A model generated the notes under the pieces. The model searched no databases. It was given only the letters and a program-made list of their open reading frames with translations, and was not told where the DNA came from. A stretch of DNA of 64,000 bases from Caprella mutica (lineage: Eukaryota > Arthropoda > Malacostraca > Amphipoda > Caprellidae): contig CANNZV010002590.1 of NCBI GenBank assembly GCA_947561585.1, positions 1 through 64,000 of the forward strand. The letters run 5' to 3'. The position numbers and the translations under genes are program-made. Shown here piece after piece: positions 39,917-51,949 of this stretch (position 1 is its first letter; every line of letters starts with the position of its first letter).

Positions 39917-42301
39917 CTATACATAATGAGGTCTGCTGTATTTATCAGCAGGGTTCTCTGCAGATCTCACGTAGGTTAGTGAGGGAGAGGCAAAAGTTCT
40001 AGTCAAGAGGAGAGTTTTTACAAAGGATCCCCTCCAAGATGGGGGGAGTTTCCCCTTTGAGAAGAGGTGGATAACCGCTTGGTTATCCGAGGCGATGAGG
40101 CACCCCGGAAAAAAGATGTGACTGAGCCAGGCAGCTAAGTATTCTGCTTCAAGTATGGCAAGGTCACACTGAAAGATCTTGAAGAAACCTGAAGTAGGTT
40201 CAACGATGCCAATATGTGTGGGAGTAGCATCACAATAAACGATAATCTTATTTAAGGTATTGAAGAATGGAACAGGAAAATCGTGAAAGAGGCATTTAAA
40301 TTTATAGAGCTTATGAGGGTATCGAAAACATAAATGAATCAAGTTCAGAGGGAACTTGAGGACTTGTCTAGCGTAATTGATGAGGCCAGCGATTCGTTGG
40401 CGGTGAAGGAGGGACACCCTTTTGTTTCGAACCCTATCTAATTCAGAATGAATAGTAGAAATAAATTGAGAAGTCATGCTTAATGTATACATATCAAGGT
40501 CAATCATTATCCCTAAATAGCTTAATTTCCTAACAGGAGTGATTACACATTTTGCCATGTTGAATTCTAAGGAAGAGGCGAAGAGGATCCCCAAGGCTTT
40601 CTGGAGATCCCCTTCCTCCCCCGCTAGCAAGATGTCGTCCAGGTACAAGGTAATATTAACTTTAAGGTCACATAACAATGCTTGTAAGATAGAGTTTAAG
40701 GTCCTTTGCATGATATAGGGTGAAAGTGACAAACCTTGAGGAAGCCTTTTGATTTTGTAATATTTTTGGCCACACTTAACCCCCAGAAGGGAGGAAGCTT
40801 TATGAGATAATGGGATATGGAAGAAGCCATTAGTTAAGTCTAATTTGATTAGTTTGATTTTCTTATTATGTGCAAATTTATATGTTGATTTTATATTAGG
40901 AAGGCTGAAGGCCGCAGGGGACAACTTGCCAGTTAGGGGAGACATGTCCAAGAGGACCCGAGGGTTCTCGGGATCCTTCTTGGGTACCGTAAATAAGCTA
41001 AAGGTATTTTTAGGTTTAATTGGGGTTTCCTCCCCGGCTATTACTAATCTGTCTATATGAGGTTGTTTGGTTTTAGATGTATAAGCGTTATGACTAAAGT
41101 CCTTAGGAAGATATATATTAGCACCTTTATTGATAATGTAACTAGTGGTATGATCTCTAGTAGTTACAGGTAGCAATTTTCCTATAATTAAAGGTTTAAA
41201 GTTAATGTTATGATCATTTTTAACCCTATCAATTCCTAAGTTTTCCCTTTGAATGGGTTTTACCGAACAGGCGACTTGTCTTCTAGTTGGGCTGGGGGGT
41301 TCAGAGCTCTGCGCCTCGCTGGTGATGGTCTGCCGATCCGTCTCCTGGTCCGACGAGGGCTCCTCTTCTTCTGGTTCCGAAGGTTCCTCTTCAGGTGAAG
41401 CTGAGGAAGAAGAACTTGAACGGTCGCTATTTGGACTATTGTTAGCCGAAGGTTTGGGGGTTGATACAAAGAATGCAATAGATGATCCATCCGGGCTAGA
41501 AATGTTATCCACTTCTGGCATGTATCTGGGTTCAGGTGGATCTACGCGCTCCTGTGGTTCAGGAGCTATGACAGGTGCATAGTTATCAGGGATGTGGATT
41601 ACATTGTCGTTAACCTCTACATGATTCCACGGTATCTCGTTGATGTTTAAGTTGTTGAGAAGGTCATGTAGAGGATCACCACCAGGGAGGTCTGGTATGA
41701 TATCATTATGAGGGGAGTTGATGGGGGAGATGTCTACCCAGTTCCCAATTCTCTGGAAGATCTCATCGGCAGTGGGATCTCCCCGAAGAGGGACCTCCGG
41801 AATGAGGACACCCATCTGAACAGGAGGATAAATGCGTTGACTGAGAGCAAGAAAAGGAGACGGTTCACCCGCATACTGGGGAGTCCTCAGATCCTGTTCG
41901 GCTGGTGGTTGTCTCCGATAAATGCTCACAAGTCTAGGGTCACGTGGTGATGAAGAAGAAGAAGAGTTGGTTGGTGTAAAGAGCCATCCTCCTCTGCTAT
42001 CTTCAATCGGCACTAGCGAAGGGGGGGGGGGTTCTTGTTGAACCTCTGGTCTAACGGGTAGGACCGCAACGGTATGTTCGGCAGCGGAAATCAGTGGCGA
42101 CTGCCTGTCAAGATCGAGGATGTTGTAGTCCTCGGCAGCATTGTTATCAAAGTTAGGTGCTCCGTCCACTACTCGTATAGCAGCAGGGCCACGGACAAGC
42201 CCTTCGAAAGGTATGTGGAAATTCAAATTTAGTGCTAGATTTAGATTGTCAAAGTTCCTCTCACCCGTGTTTCCGTTATCCTCCCCTTCCTGTTCACTCA
42301 T
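39917..42301 (-). CDS. pol: Pol of a hepadnavirus-like or DIRS-like retroelement: RT and RNase H only
   Basis: A 794-residue intact frame. Residues 1 to about 340 are low-complexity, rich in Pro, Ser and Glu, with no fold I recognise. RT follows: VPKKDPENPRVLLDMSPL, LIKLDLTNGFFHIPLS, RLPQGLSLSPYIMQ and the catalytic LYLDDILLAG (YLDD at about 553-556). RNase H: VYCDATPTHIGI, ILEAEYLAAW, IASDNQAVIHL and NPADKYSR, giving the D-E-D-D set. No protease, integrase or tyrosine recombinase is visible. The RNase H wording and the spacer-RT-RH layout most resemble hepadnavirus-related insect retroelements (recollection). DIRS-like elements are the alternative. The start ATG overlaps the gag stop (ATGA), so translation by termination-reinitiation is likely. 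Confidence 0.8.
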   Translation of the reverse strand: MSEQEGEDNGNTGERNFDNLNLALNLNFHIPFEGLVRGPAAIRVVDGAPNFDNNAAEDYNILDLDRQSPLISAAEHTVAVLPVRPEVQQEPPPPSLVPIEDSRGGWLFTPTNSSSSSSPRDPRLVSIYRRQPPAEQDLRTPQYAGEPSPFLALSQRIYPPVQMGVLIPEVPLRGDPTADEIFQRIGNWVDISPINSPHNDIIPDLPGGDPLHDLLNNLNINEIPWNHVEVNDNVIHIPDNYAPVIAPEPQERVDPPEPRYMPEVDNISSPDGSSIAFFVSTPKPSANNSPNSDRSSSSSSASPEEEPSEPEEEEPSSDQETDRQTITSEAQSSEPPSPTRRQVACSVKPIQRENLGIDRVKNDHNINFKPLIIGKLLPVTTRDHTTSYIINKGANIYLPKDFSHNAYTSKTKQPHIDRLVIAGEETPIKPKNTFSLFTVPKKDPENPRVLLDMSPLTGKLSPAAFSLPNIKSTYKFAHNKKIKLIKLDLTNGFFHIPLSHKASSLLGVKCGQKYYKIKRLPQGLSLSPYIMQRTLNSILQALLCDLKVNITLYLDDILLAGEEGDLQKALGILFASSLEFNMAKCVITPVRKLSYLGIMIDLDMYTLSMTSQFISTIHSELDRVRNKRVSLLHRQRIAGLINYARQVLKFPLNLIHLCFRYPHKLYKFKCLFHDFPVPFFNTLNKIIVYCDATPTHIGIVEPTSGFFKIFQCDLAILEAEYLAAWLSHIFFPGCLIASDNQAVIHLFSKGKLPPSWRGSFVKTLLLTRTFASPSLTYVRSAENPADKYSRPHYV

Positions 42302-42760
42302 TTCTTGTTTTGGTTGTTGCCTTCATAGCCCTTGAATGGCTTCTTGAAGGTCCGTGGAGCTCTCGGCTTGGCAGCAGCCGCCTGTGCTGAAATGACACAA
42401 TTTAAATCAGTTCTCTGTGTGTCCTGCTGGTCGATCAAGGCCGCTGTCCAATTTCTCGAGGCTACTAGATAGAAAAATCTTATTCTGCGTACGACTTTTC
42501 TCCTGAGGTCTTCCGGGAGAGTGTCGTACACCTGGTTGACTTCTAAAAGAAACTCGATATCGTCCTTCTTCCCCTTATCGAATTTGTTATTCTTGTCTTT
42601 TTCCAGGTATTCCCTCAAATACTCGGCCGCTCCCGTTCTGTCAATGGTGGCAAGGCTTGAGCAGTGCCTTGTGCAACAACAGGTGGAACAACAACCGGTG
42701 GCTGAGGAGGCGCAGGCTGCTGGGTGAGTAGTGGGTTAGCGGTGTTAGTTCGAGTAGGGT
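42298..42760 (-). pseudogene. gag: Gag-like ORF, C-terminal part
   Basis: Two overlapping frames continue the gag after the inserted element: a Pro/Gln-rich linker (TQQPAAPPQPPVVVPPVV), then, in another frame from about 42640, REYLEKDKNNKFDKGKKDDI to the basic C-terminus TFKKPFKGYEGNNQNKK. The stop TGA at 42300-42298 overlaps the pol ATG. No zinc knuckle. One frame break near 42640 shows decay. Confidence 0.65.
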
Positions 42761-43059
42761 CTACACACAGAGAAAGGATTAGTTGAATCAAATCATATTT
42801 GATTTGTTTTGACTAAATTTTATGGTTTATCTGTGCGCCTACCTACGTGGTGAGTTGCAGGTACTATTTAATATGAGTTAAATTGACGTTGGTTAAAACA
42901 ACACATATGTGAGTTGATTATTTTTAATTCCCGATGGCCACAACAACTACCTGTGATAGTCAAAACTGCTCTTGATGGTTGAAACAATTATATGTAATGG
43001 TTAAAACAACTACAGAACAAGTTTACATCAACTACTTGTGTATGTTTCTCCAATCACTC

Positions 43060-43345
43060 CTATGTGTTATACCAACTACTCGTGTAGGTTATACCAACTA
43101 CTCGTGTAGGTTATACCAACTACTCGTGCAGGTTATACTAACTACTCGTGTAGGTTATACCAACTACTCGTGTAGGTTACATTAACTACTCGTATAGGTG
43201 ATATCAACTACTCGTATAGGTGATATCAACTACTGGTGTAGGTTATATCAACTACTCGGTTAGGTTGTATCAACTACTCGTGTTGGTTATATCAACTACT
43301 CGTGTAGGATATCATCTTCTCGTGTTGGTTATATCAACTACTTGT
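43060..43345 (+). repeat. Tandem repeat, 22-24-bp units
   Basis: About twelve units of the form TAGGTTATACCAACTACTCGTG with point differences. Left subterminal array of the 4-kb element. Confidence 0.9.
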
Positions 43346-45016
43346 AAACTAAGTAAATGTATATCAACTATTATAGTGTAGGTTGAAATATCGGTCTGGT
43401 TAGCAGTAGCCAGACTTTTTACAAGACTTTTTCAGTCACTATATTTACTCTAATAAATTATAATCTCGAGTTAGGTCCCGGTATCAATTAGATTAGACTA
43501 TTTATTTTCTAGGACCAAATCTAACATGTTCACATTTATTTTCTACTTTTGCTTCTGTGATATGCATACTATTTTAATTTTAAAAAATAATTGATCAACT
43601 AGACCTATCCTTGTTTTTTGAAATGTTTTCGATCCTATGAATTGATATATGGTTATCAGTTGTAAATTAATAGATTAGATTGAATAAGTAACTTCATCAG
43701 GTTAGTTTATAAATAAGTAGTTAGATGACATAAATAACTTTACGTAGTGATAAATAGGTAGGCTAGATGAATTAATTAACCAGGCTAGATTACAAAAGTT
43801 GATAAATCTTTGATATGCTGCAACTGTACTATAACTTAATGAGTAATAAATTAATGATAAAGCCTTTATCTTCTAAACCATATTTTAGTGCAATTCATCT
43901 TACTCATAGGCACTGATATTGAAATATGCTAATAGAATTACCAAGGTCAAATTGAAAACGAAATATAAACATTTAAGTTTTAGATTTATTATATATAAGT
44001 TTAATATGAATTCTCGTCACTTTCTTTCACGACTGTAGGTTGCCAATTCCTGAAATAAGAGATTCGTATATTAATATATATTGAAAAGAAATTCACAGTA
44101 TCGTTCATATACATTATTATCAATAACATCACCTACTCTTTTTCCTTTTGTGATGAGATAGCGACAGCTTCAATATTCTTTTCATGTCTGGAATCCCTAA
44201 AAGCATATGAAAAAGTAAGAGCTAATCATATTGCAAATACATATTTAGAAATCATCTAATATTTTCAAATACTTACTTTGACCTAGCATAATTGTTCCTG
44301 AACCATTCAAAGGAATTGAAGAGGACTCCGATAATTGATGACGTTGATCTACTTCATCAATTCTTCATCAAGATCTGAAAGTAGATTCAGAAAATATAGA
44401 AAACCATATATTAAATATGAAAAGAATCATTAACTGAGAATTCTTTCATATAGGTAAATTTAACATAAAATGTTAAACTAATTATAAATCTTCAGATGCA
44501 GTATAAATTTAGCTCTAATAAATGCAATGGATTTTTCTAGCTAATCCTCATAATTTTGTTCATTATACACTCATAATGTAGACTTTAATTAAATACCAAG
44601 AAAGTATAATATATCAAAAGGCTCACCTCTGGTTAGAGTTCTCCCTGCTAAATCCGTGGACGGTGTTCTCCTCCGACTACCTCCCTGGATGGAGTTCTCC
44701 CAGTCATAGAAAACTAGGATCAAGTAGGTAAATTGCGGCACTTTAATTAACTGCGGTCTCTTATCTCAGAAACATTAATAACCATCATGACTTCAAGGCA
44801 CTCGTGAAATGAATAGAACCTATCATAAATTGAGCTTAAATTATGATGTTCAACAATTCAGTATATAGCTAAACTAATTTCAGAATGATTTTGAGACTCT
44901 CTTAATAGGGTCACAATTAGAAATTAAAGAACCGAATTTGGCTGTGTAACCCTACCTATAGGTACACCAACTAGTTTTAAAATATATAGATTATCAGACC
45001 ACTTTACTTAAGATAC
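43346..45016. other. Body of the 4-kb element
   Basis: AT-rich, no ORF over 60 codons. A few short GAGTTCTCCC repeats lie at 44635-44705. No recognisable feature otherwise. Confidence 0.4.
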
Positions 45017-45185
45017 TAGGATAAGTTCCGAAATATCGGACGGCTCCACATTTTCGGTCGCGTAAGAAAAACTATATTAAATTAACTTTCATTTTAATTA
45101 GCTATTAGGTAGCTATATTAGTATATACTATATTTCATACGTGACCGAAAATTTGAAATCGCCTGATAATTTGGAACTTACCCTA
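45017..45185. mobile_element. Foldback MITE, relative of 10702-10877
   Basis: Inverted ends TAGGATAAGTTCCGAAATAT and, from the right, TAGGGTAAGTTCCAAATTAT continue inward through TTTTCGGTC. The loop has TAAGAAAAACTATATTAA. Arms are about 55 bp. Confidence 0.65.
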
Positions 45186-45225
45186 TTCTGAGGACAGCGC
45201 AGTAGCTGCCTAGCCTATGTAGAAG

Positions 45226-45703
45226 GGGTGTAGGTCATAAGCCCCCCCGGTCATGAGCCCCCCTAGGTCATAAGCCCCCCCCCCCCCCGGTCAAGAGCCC
45301 CCCCGGTCAAGAGCCCCCCTGTTTTTAAATCCTTATTTACCTATACTATTTAATCCTTATTCACACTTTTGTAGTTCATTACTGAATAGACATAAAATAT
45401 ATGTATATCGGGGGGCGTGCCGCCCCCGAACCCCCCTGCCAGATCATTAATTAATCATGAAGTGTGCAGTACAACAAACTAGCGGATACAACAAACTACA
45501 TTAGTAACTCTCAGTTATTTCTATCTAAGTAATTCGTCATTTGTTTAACTAGGTAAATAAGGATTAAAAAAACAGGGAGGGTGGGGGCTCGTGACCGGGG
45601 GTGCTCATGACCTTGGGGGGCTCATGACCGGGGGGGGGGCTCGCGATCGGGGGGGCTCATGAACGAGAGGGCTCTTGACCGGGGGGGCTCTTGACCGTAC
45701 CCC
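45226..45703 (-). mobile_element. Foldback-like element B, 9-bp target duplication
   Basis: ATGTAGAAG at 45217-45225 and 45704-45712 flanks 478 bp. It reads in reverse like element A (9790-10331): caps GGGTGTAGGTC and, inverted, GGGGTACGGTC, with arrays of GGTCATGAGCCCCCC-type units. The interior, including the GGGGGGCGTGCCGCCCCC hairpin, is homologous to A. Non-coding. Nested in the 4-kb element. Confidence 0.82.
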
Positions 45704-46179
45704 ATGTAGAAGGTATTGACACTGAAAAAAAAACAGCTAGGCAGGTATGATGCTTAAATAAGTTAACATATAATAATTTAGGAAAATTAGTTTGGATATC
45801 AGTTTACAAACTGGAAGGCAGTAATCAAAATTTATTATTATAAAAGTTATATACTGATAATCAGCTCTTCAAATAACTACCTATATAAAGCCACCAAACT
45901 ATCAATCACCAATATTTTAGAATATTTAGGCAGACATTTATCAATTTATTAATGGAATTAATTAATAATCGATCGGCAGCGATAATACTATTTAATGCAT
46001 ATAACACTTTTGTTTGCACTTGAATTAAAATGGTATTGAGGAGCATTCACATTCAACACGTAACACACTTGAAACAAGATTTGAACTGAAAAGTGTTATG
46101 CGAATAAATTAGCTTTGAGGAAAGCATAAGTTGCCACTTACTCATTTGATTGAACTCACACATAAACTTAAAAAAATAA

Positions 46180-46680
46180 TTAGAACTAACTCTCATAGTA
46201 AGTTAATTTATACACCAGATAAATAAGATTAACAGTCTTTGTGGGTTACATTATCACACTATGTCATAGTTGTTTTAACTCACACTTAAACTTACAAAAA
46301 AGTAGCGCCAACTCTCATAGTAAGTTAATTCATACACTGTAGAATACACTGGATTAACAGTCTTTGTGGGTTACTATAACACACTATGTCATAGTTGATT
46401 TAACTCGCACTTAAACTCAAAAAAGTAGCGTCAACTCTCATAGTAAGTTAATTCATACACCAGATACATTGAATTGACAATCTTTGTGAGTTACTTCAAC
46501 ACATTATATCCTAGTTGCTTTAACATATGTTCAAACTCTCAAAATGTAACTCCAACTCTCATAGTAAGTTGATTCAATCCATAAAATGATTTGAATTAAC
46601 TATGTTTGGTGACACACACGTCATAGTTGTTTTGACACACATGAAAACATGAATATAGTCAAACCAACTCACGTATAAAT
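46180..46680 (+). repeat. Tandem repeat, about 120-bp units
   Basis: Four units, each containing AACTCTCATAGTAAGTT, a CTTTGTGGGTTAC-like word and a GTCATAGTTG word. Right subterminal array of the 4-kb element. Confidence 0.8.
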
Positions 46681-46738
46681 TGATTCAAAGCATAAATTGT
46701 TGACCCATTAAATATGAGTAAACTTTTTTCTCTGTGTA

Positions 46739-47075
46739 GGTTTGTGATGATGGCATTCATCTGCTGTTGTTGTGCTTCAGCCCGAGTCATGAGGAGAGCC
46801 AGTGAAGCCTCCAGTCTCTCGAATCTTCCTCGTTCCTCGTCGGTCATTTGTGATTGGACTCGATGAATTTTAACTTTAGGATTTAAACCTTTGTGTTTTG
46901 TCTTCTTATCTTTGTTTATGTTCGGTTCCCCCGAAGAGGCTTCTGAAACCGACCTGCTTCGAAGACGATAATGATGGACAGGAGCAGAAAGAAGTTGCTG
47001 TATATCCTCCTGAGCCCTGGGTGGAGAGGTCCTAGGTGCACGAGAGGTCCGGCTCGGAGAGCTTTCCCCAGACAT
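46739..47075 (-). pseudogene. gag: Gag-like ORF, N-terminal part
   Basis: Starts MSGESSPSRTSRAPRTSPP, a Ser/Arg/Pro-rich head, then a Lys-rich segment and a coiled-coil-like RFERLEASLALLMTRAEAQQ. It breaks at 46738, where the 4-kb element is inserted. The same frame can be followed at 42761 if the insert and one TA are removed. The ATG at 47075 is the first good start; an overlapping frame is a shadow. Confidence 0.65.
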
Positions 47076-47110
47076 GCGTAGGGCACCGGAGGGACAGGGT
47101 GAGTAATCAC

Positions 47111-48867
47111 GAGATATGCACAGCAGACACTTTCACTTTCAAAGCCATGGAGTTGTTTAATGGGATTTTTATTCTCAAATGTATTTGGGTAGTGTTCAAA
47201 AGTAATGTATTATTATATATTAATTAGTGATTTTAAAACTAGTTTATGTAGTGAGTAGCGATGTAACTATTCTCAGATTGGTGCTAGTATTTGTCTCACA
47301 TGGATTATAAGTTATGGCTATAGTTATTATACGTTGGAGAAGGTAAATCGCGTTGGGTTTGAACAACCTAATCAATTATCATATGTTTTCCTTTAGTACA
47401 CTACATTAGTATGAAGAAGTGAAAATACGCAATTACTGTGCCAAGTTCTTTATCTTGAGTTAAAATTAATACTCTAGCCATATTCTTTATTATGTATGAC
47501 CGTATGACTACAGTTACCTACAGCAAGTCACTTGCCTCACCTCGTCTATATATATACTTCAATCTTTATTGCATTGAAATTATTTTCTCATACATAATTA
47601 AATATATTGAATTTATATAGATATTTAAATAAATAATTAAATCTATATTATGCTGTATTACTTTTAATTATATTTTTACAGAAATGGTTCAAGAATTAAT
47701 TCTTGAAACATTCGCTATATTATCACAAATTTCAATCAAGTTTACTTAATGAGAATTATTCAATAGGAATTAAGATTAGGTAAAATGTTTTATTTGTTTA
47801 AAAAAAGAAATATTATCCCGTAAAAACGAGAAGAATAAATTTAAAATTGAATTAGCTTTCCTACCGATTTTTTTAAACTAAAGGTATGCACAGTTGTAAA
47901 AGTAACATTCTTTCAATTGGTATTTTAAACAATTCCATTATACAATAAATGATGTGAATTACTAATGTAATTAAACTTTCACTAGTAAACTTTCACCCCA
48001 CCCACTCCATTGATGATTAAATTGAGTTTTATTATTAGAGTTATTATGAAATATAACTATAAATGTTTGGTCAAATTTTACATTATGGTCAATATTTATT
48101 ACAATAAGATAACTCAAACATTGAAAATGAGTTTACATAATTTATTATTATTCCTAACTTATGTAGTTTTAAATCTTTAAATCTTTCAAACTAATTAGTC
48201 TAACACATTCCATTGCAACTTGTGTGAATGCTGGATACCTATCTTCACTGGGTAGATGTAGATTGTAGAGTAACCATTATGAAGTGCAGATGACTGTAGG
48301 TTACAAATTACAAATCTACCAGCACTAATCCTGTAGCGGACATTCAGACTCTGTTCCATCACTGATGTGTGGTTTGATTTCACTTGTTCATCGCTACAGT
48401 TGTTAAAATGTACATTGATTTCACTCAAAAATATAAACTTGGTTTATTAATTAAAGCATAAATTTTATATTCTCATAAAGTGATAATGTTATTTCGACCC
48501 ATGATTTCAAACAACTTCTAAATCGTACAGAACACATTAATTATCAATAAATTTAGCTACTCATTTCACCGAGTATACAGAATTTCAATGTTTGCTAGAA
48601 GCTACTAATTACATTATCTAAATACCAAACAGGATTGAATGTGTCTTAACCAGTTACTGTTACATTACTGACCACTAATTCCTATCTCTACTCCCAATTC
48701 CTAATCAATTCTAGTCTTATCTCCGACTAGAGAAGTGTTATCACTCTCTGCATTAGATACCATTTATCTCTTTGTTTTATCGTCTTGACATGCAATCAGA
48801 GATATGTTATTACGTTCCTATTAATACTATAAACTATGGAAATTAATTATTATCGATATTCAATAAT
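47111..48867. other. Non-coding region
   Basis: AT-rich, no gene seen. The 5' end of the minus-strand retroelement should lie in the first few hundred bases, but no terminal repeat was recognised. Minus-strand short frames look like chance. Confidence 0.35.
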
Positions 48868-49165
48868 TGGAAATATTTATATATTAATACGATAGCGTGT
48901 GTGTTAGTGTTTGTCGCTTACTATATAGTAAGCGACATAGTGTAGGTGAGAGAAGTGAAGGTGGTGAAGTGATGGTGGGGGAAAGTGAAGGTGGGGAAGT
49001 AAAGGTGGGGGGAAGTGAAGGTGGTGGAAAGTGAAAGTTGGGGAAGTGAAGTTTGGGGAACAGAAGGTGGGGGAAGGAAAGGTGAGGAGTTGTAGGGAAG
49101 GAAAGTGTTAGTAAAATATAACTTGGTGTAGGTCAAAGGTTGTAGGTAATAATATCCAATGGATG
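48868..49165 (+). repeat. Second copy of the GGTGGGGGAAGTGAA dispersed repeat
   Basis: Begins TATATATTAATACGATAGCG and GTGTGTG, has a TTACTATATAGTAAGCGAC palindrome, then GGTGGGGGAAAGTGAAGG-type repeats, and ends near GTAGGTCAAAGGTTG. Parallel to 27486-27800. Confidence 0.6.
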
Positions 49166-50984
49166 TTAATGATCTGTAGTTACTTGAATAATTTAATACA
49201 TTGAATTTACTCTCCATAATTAAACTGTTTGACTGACAGACAAGTTGATGTTTATTGATTAGACAGAGACAAAAGCCTATTGTTGATTTCTCCATCCCAT
49301 AGAATATATACGGGGTCTAGCTACTTCTACTAATAATACTATCATCGTATGGTTCTTATACCGTATTATTTTTCTTTCTGTGTATAGTAGTATAGTACAG
49401 TAAAATCCTTAATAAATTCAACTAATTCACTTCATTGGATTTACTCTACTATAGAGGATATGAGAGAAAAAGAGAAAACTGGACTTTTCATAGTAGACTA
49501 CATAAAATTTTCTTTCTTTTTCAAATAAATTCATTATGCAATGTATTTCATTTCTCAGAACTCTTCAAAATCAGGATGGTTGGGTAAACATGTTCATTAT
49601 ACATTGAAGAGTTGCACTGGTAGAACTCCTCTGTCGCCAAATAGAACTAATTTACTATATAGAGATGCATAGAAAACTCAAGGCATTTTGTGGTAGACTA
49701 AACTAAATTTTCACTATTAAGGTTAGTTCGTTACACATATAACAGGACTTCGTTATATGAGGTCACCGATATTATCATCTATCACATTTTATACAGGGTA
49801 AGCTTGAAAGGTTATTTTAAAAGTTAATTATACATAACATAAAATATTAGGTCATTTTTAATTTGAAATCCTACTTACTAGAAATACAATCTACATTTTG
49901 AATATTTTCACAAACAGAAAGGTCAGTAGTAATTTGCTTGCTAAACAATAATGCTGTCTTTTGATGGTCGGTGAAGTGAGTCTCTATAAATACTGTTGAT
50001 TTCTACATTAATGGTTGACTTAAAATTGTAGTGGGTTGTTCTTGTATAATTTATATATAAGTCTATATTCAATTGTGATAGGGTATTTTCTGTATATTTT
50101 ATTTCTTCAAACTATTTTCATTGAACGTTTATATAGTGTCTTGTATTATAATGACAATATAGCTTTTTAATGTGTTAATTGCAATACAATCGTCATTTAC
50201 TCATAATATTTTCATTCAAAACCTTAGAATTATATTTTTATGAGAGTAATTAAAATGCAATAAAATGATGGCAAATTGTTTTGAGTTTTCTTTTAATTAT
50301 GCTGAGATCAAAGGACTTCAGACTTGACGTTTGCTCCATTTCTTCCATTTTAAAAAGCAATATTGAAATTAGAACTTTATTTACGACAGCAAATATTAAC
50401 TAACATTAATATTTATCCAATTGCTTTCAAATTATTGGTGACTCTGTGCATTTTATTGATATCAAATATTTTTCATTATGAAATTTAAATAAATAATCTG
50501 GAATATTTTCTATACATTTAACAAATCAAAATTATTCATATATTCCTTCACTTTATCATTAATATCAATCATTAGAATTAGAACGAAGAAAGATTTTAGT
50601 AAAATTTATTAAAATAGTAGTCATCTTTAAATGTTTTCATCAACCTCATGTCCATCTATCTAAAACTTTCTAGATAAAATATATATAATGAATAATAAAT
50701 GCAATTCAGTAGTTATTAGTTTTAAACTGTTTTAATAATATTAAAAAAAAAGAATTGATACAATCTCCCTGTAAATTATAATTACTTTCGACAACAATTT
50801 GACTATACATTTTTTGATCATTTCTAAACTAATTTGTCATAAAACTTACAGCAGCTTCAGGTAAAAGATCAGAGGAAAAGATACAATGGTACAATAATTA
50901 TTATCTAATAATGATAAGAATATATCTTTACTACCTAGATGATGCCATTTCCAGCGATATGAAATGGTAAGAATTTCTGTTATG
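49166..50984. other. Non-coding region
   Basis: About 1.8 kb of AT-rich sequence. No supported feature. Confidence 0.4.
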
Positions 50985-51290
50985 AAATTGATCATAGAAG
51001 TTCATATAAGAAATACCATCAGAAAATCTTCGAAGATTTAAGATGGTTCAATAATAGAAGTTCAAATAAGAAATACCATCAGAAAATCTTCGAAGATTTA
51101 AGAGGGATCAGTCATAGAAATTTATATAAAAAATATTATCGTAAAATCTTCGCAGATTTAGGATGTTACAGCCATTCAAATTCATAGTAGGATTATTATC
51201 AGAAAATCTTCGTAGATTTAAGATGGTTCATTCATAGAAGTTCATATAAGGAACATTATCAGAAAATATTCGGAGATTTTGGTTGATATA
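50985..51290 (+). repeat. Tandem repeat, about 62-bp units
   Basis: Five degenerate units containing CATAGAAGTTCATATAAG and a palindromic AAAATCTTCGAAGATTTAAG. Non-coding. Confidence 0.88.
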
Positions 51291-51464
51291 ATCTACTATA
51301 CATCATGGTTGGGAAATATTACGTGATTATAGATGTTTATAGGATATTTTGCCCATGGATGATATATATCGAATATTATCTATAATCACGTAAGATCTAG
51401 CCCCCCATAATGTCTGTACACTATAATCTTCTATGACCCAACCATAATGTTCTCCCTGGGTAAC

Positions 51465-51605
51465 GATATCGAGGGAATATTCCAGGAATTAGTGAAAATT
51501 AGTTGATCCCTATCGATATCGAGGGAATATTCCAAGAATTACTGAAAATTTGTTGATCCACTAAGGATATCGAGGGAATATTCCAGGAATTAGTGAATAA
51601 TAGTT
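51465..51605 (+). repeat. Tandem repeat, GATATCGAGGGAATATTCCA units
   Basis: Three units of about 61-65 bp, each with GATATCGAGGGAATATTCCA and GAAAATTAGTTGATCC-like words. Confidence 0.88.
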
Positions 51606-51750
51606 AATCCCCTAAAAATTATACAAGAAACGATTATAATAGAAATAATCTATGAAATATGAAACTATATTTATCGATGATAACCTAAAGATAAACTTGA
51701 GTTATCATATTGCATAAAGTTCATTAAAAATCCTACTTCTTCTGTGTCCA

Positions 51751-51830
51751 GGATGGTCGAGTGGTTAGCGTCGCAAGCAGAAGTCAACAAGGTGCTGGCT
51801 CGAGACCCGGAAAGATCACTTCATTTCTTT
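51751..51830 (+). repeat. tRNA-derived SINE head (pol III promoter boxes)
   Basis: An A-box-like TGGTCGAGTGG (51755-51765) and a B-box-like GGCTCGAGACC (51797-51807) lie 31 bases apart, as in tRNA genes. The remainder does not fold into a clean tRNA. A tRNA-derived SINE 5' region is the likely explanation. Its 3' end is not clear. Confidence 0.55.
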
Positions 51831-51949
51831 CTCCATTTCTTTCCATTTAATTTGTATATAACAATATGTTTCATTCAACTAATTCATGTGAAATCAAATG
51901 TACACGTACAAATGCAGTATATGCTAGGAAAAATTTATTTTGGTATTCT

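Larger units (their letters stand above)
42764..46736. mobile_element. 4-kb DNA element with tandem-array subterminal regions
   Basis: Ends CACACAGAGAAAGGATTAG (left) and, inverted, CACAGAGAAAAAAGTTTAC (right), with TA on each side as candidate target duplication. The left subterminal zone has 22-24-bp units (43060-43345) and the right has about 120-bp units (46180-46680). The middle holds other insertions (45017-45185, 45226-45703). No transposase frame was found, so it appears non-autonomous. It splits the gag of the minus-strand retroelement. Confidence 0.7.

Noticed and set aside
51751..51830. Functional tRNA gene
   Set aside because: A and B boxes are present, but acceptor and anticodon stems do not pair properly; a SINE head is more likely.
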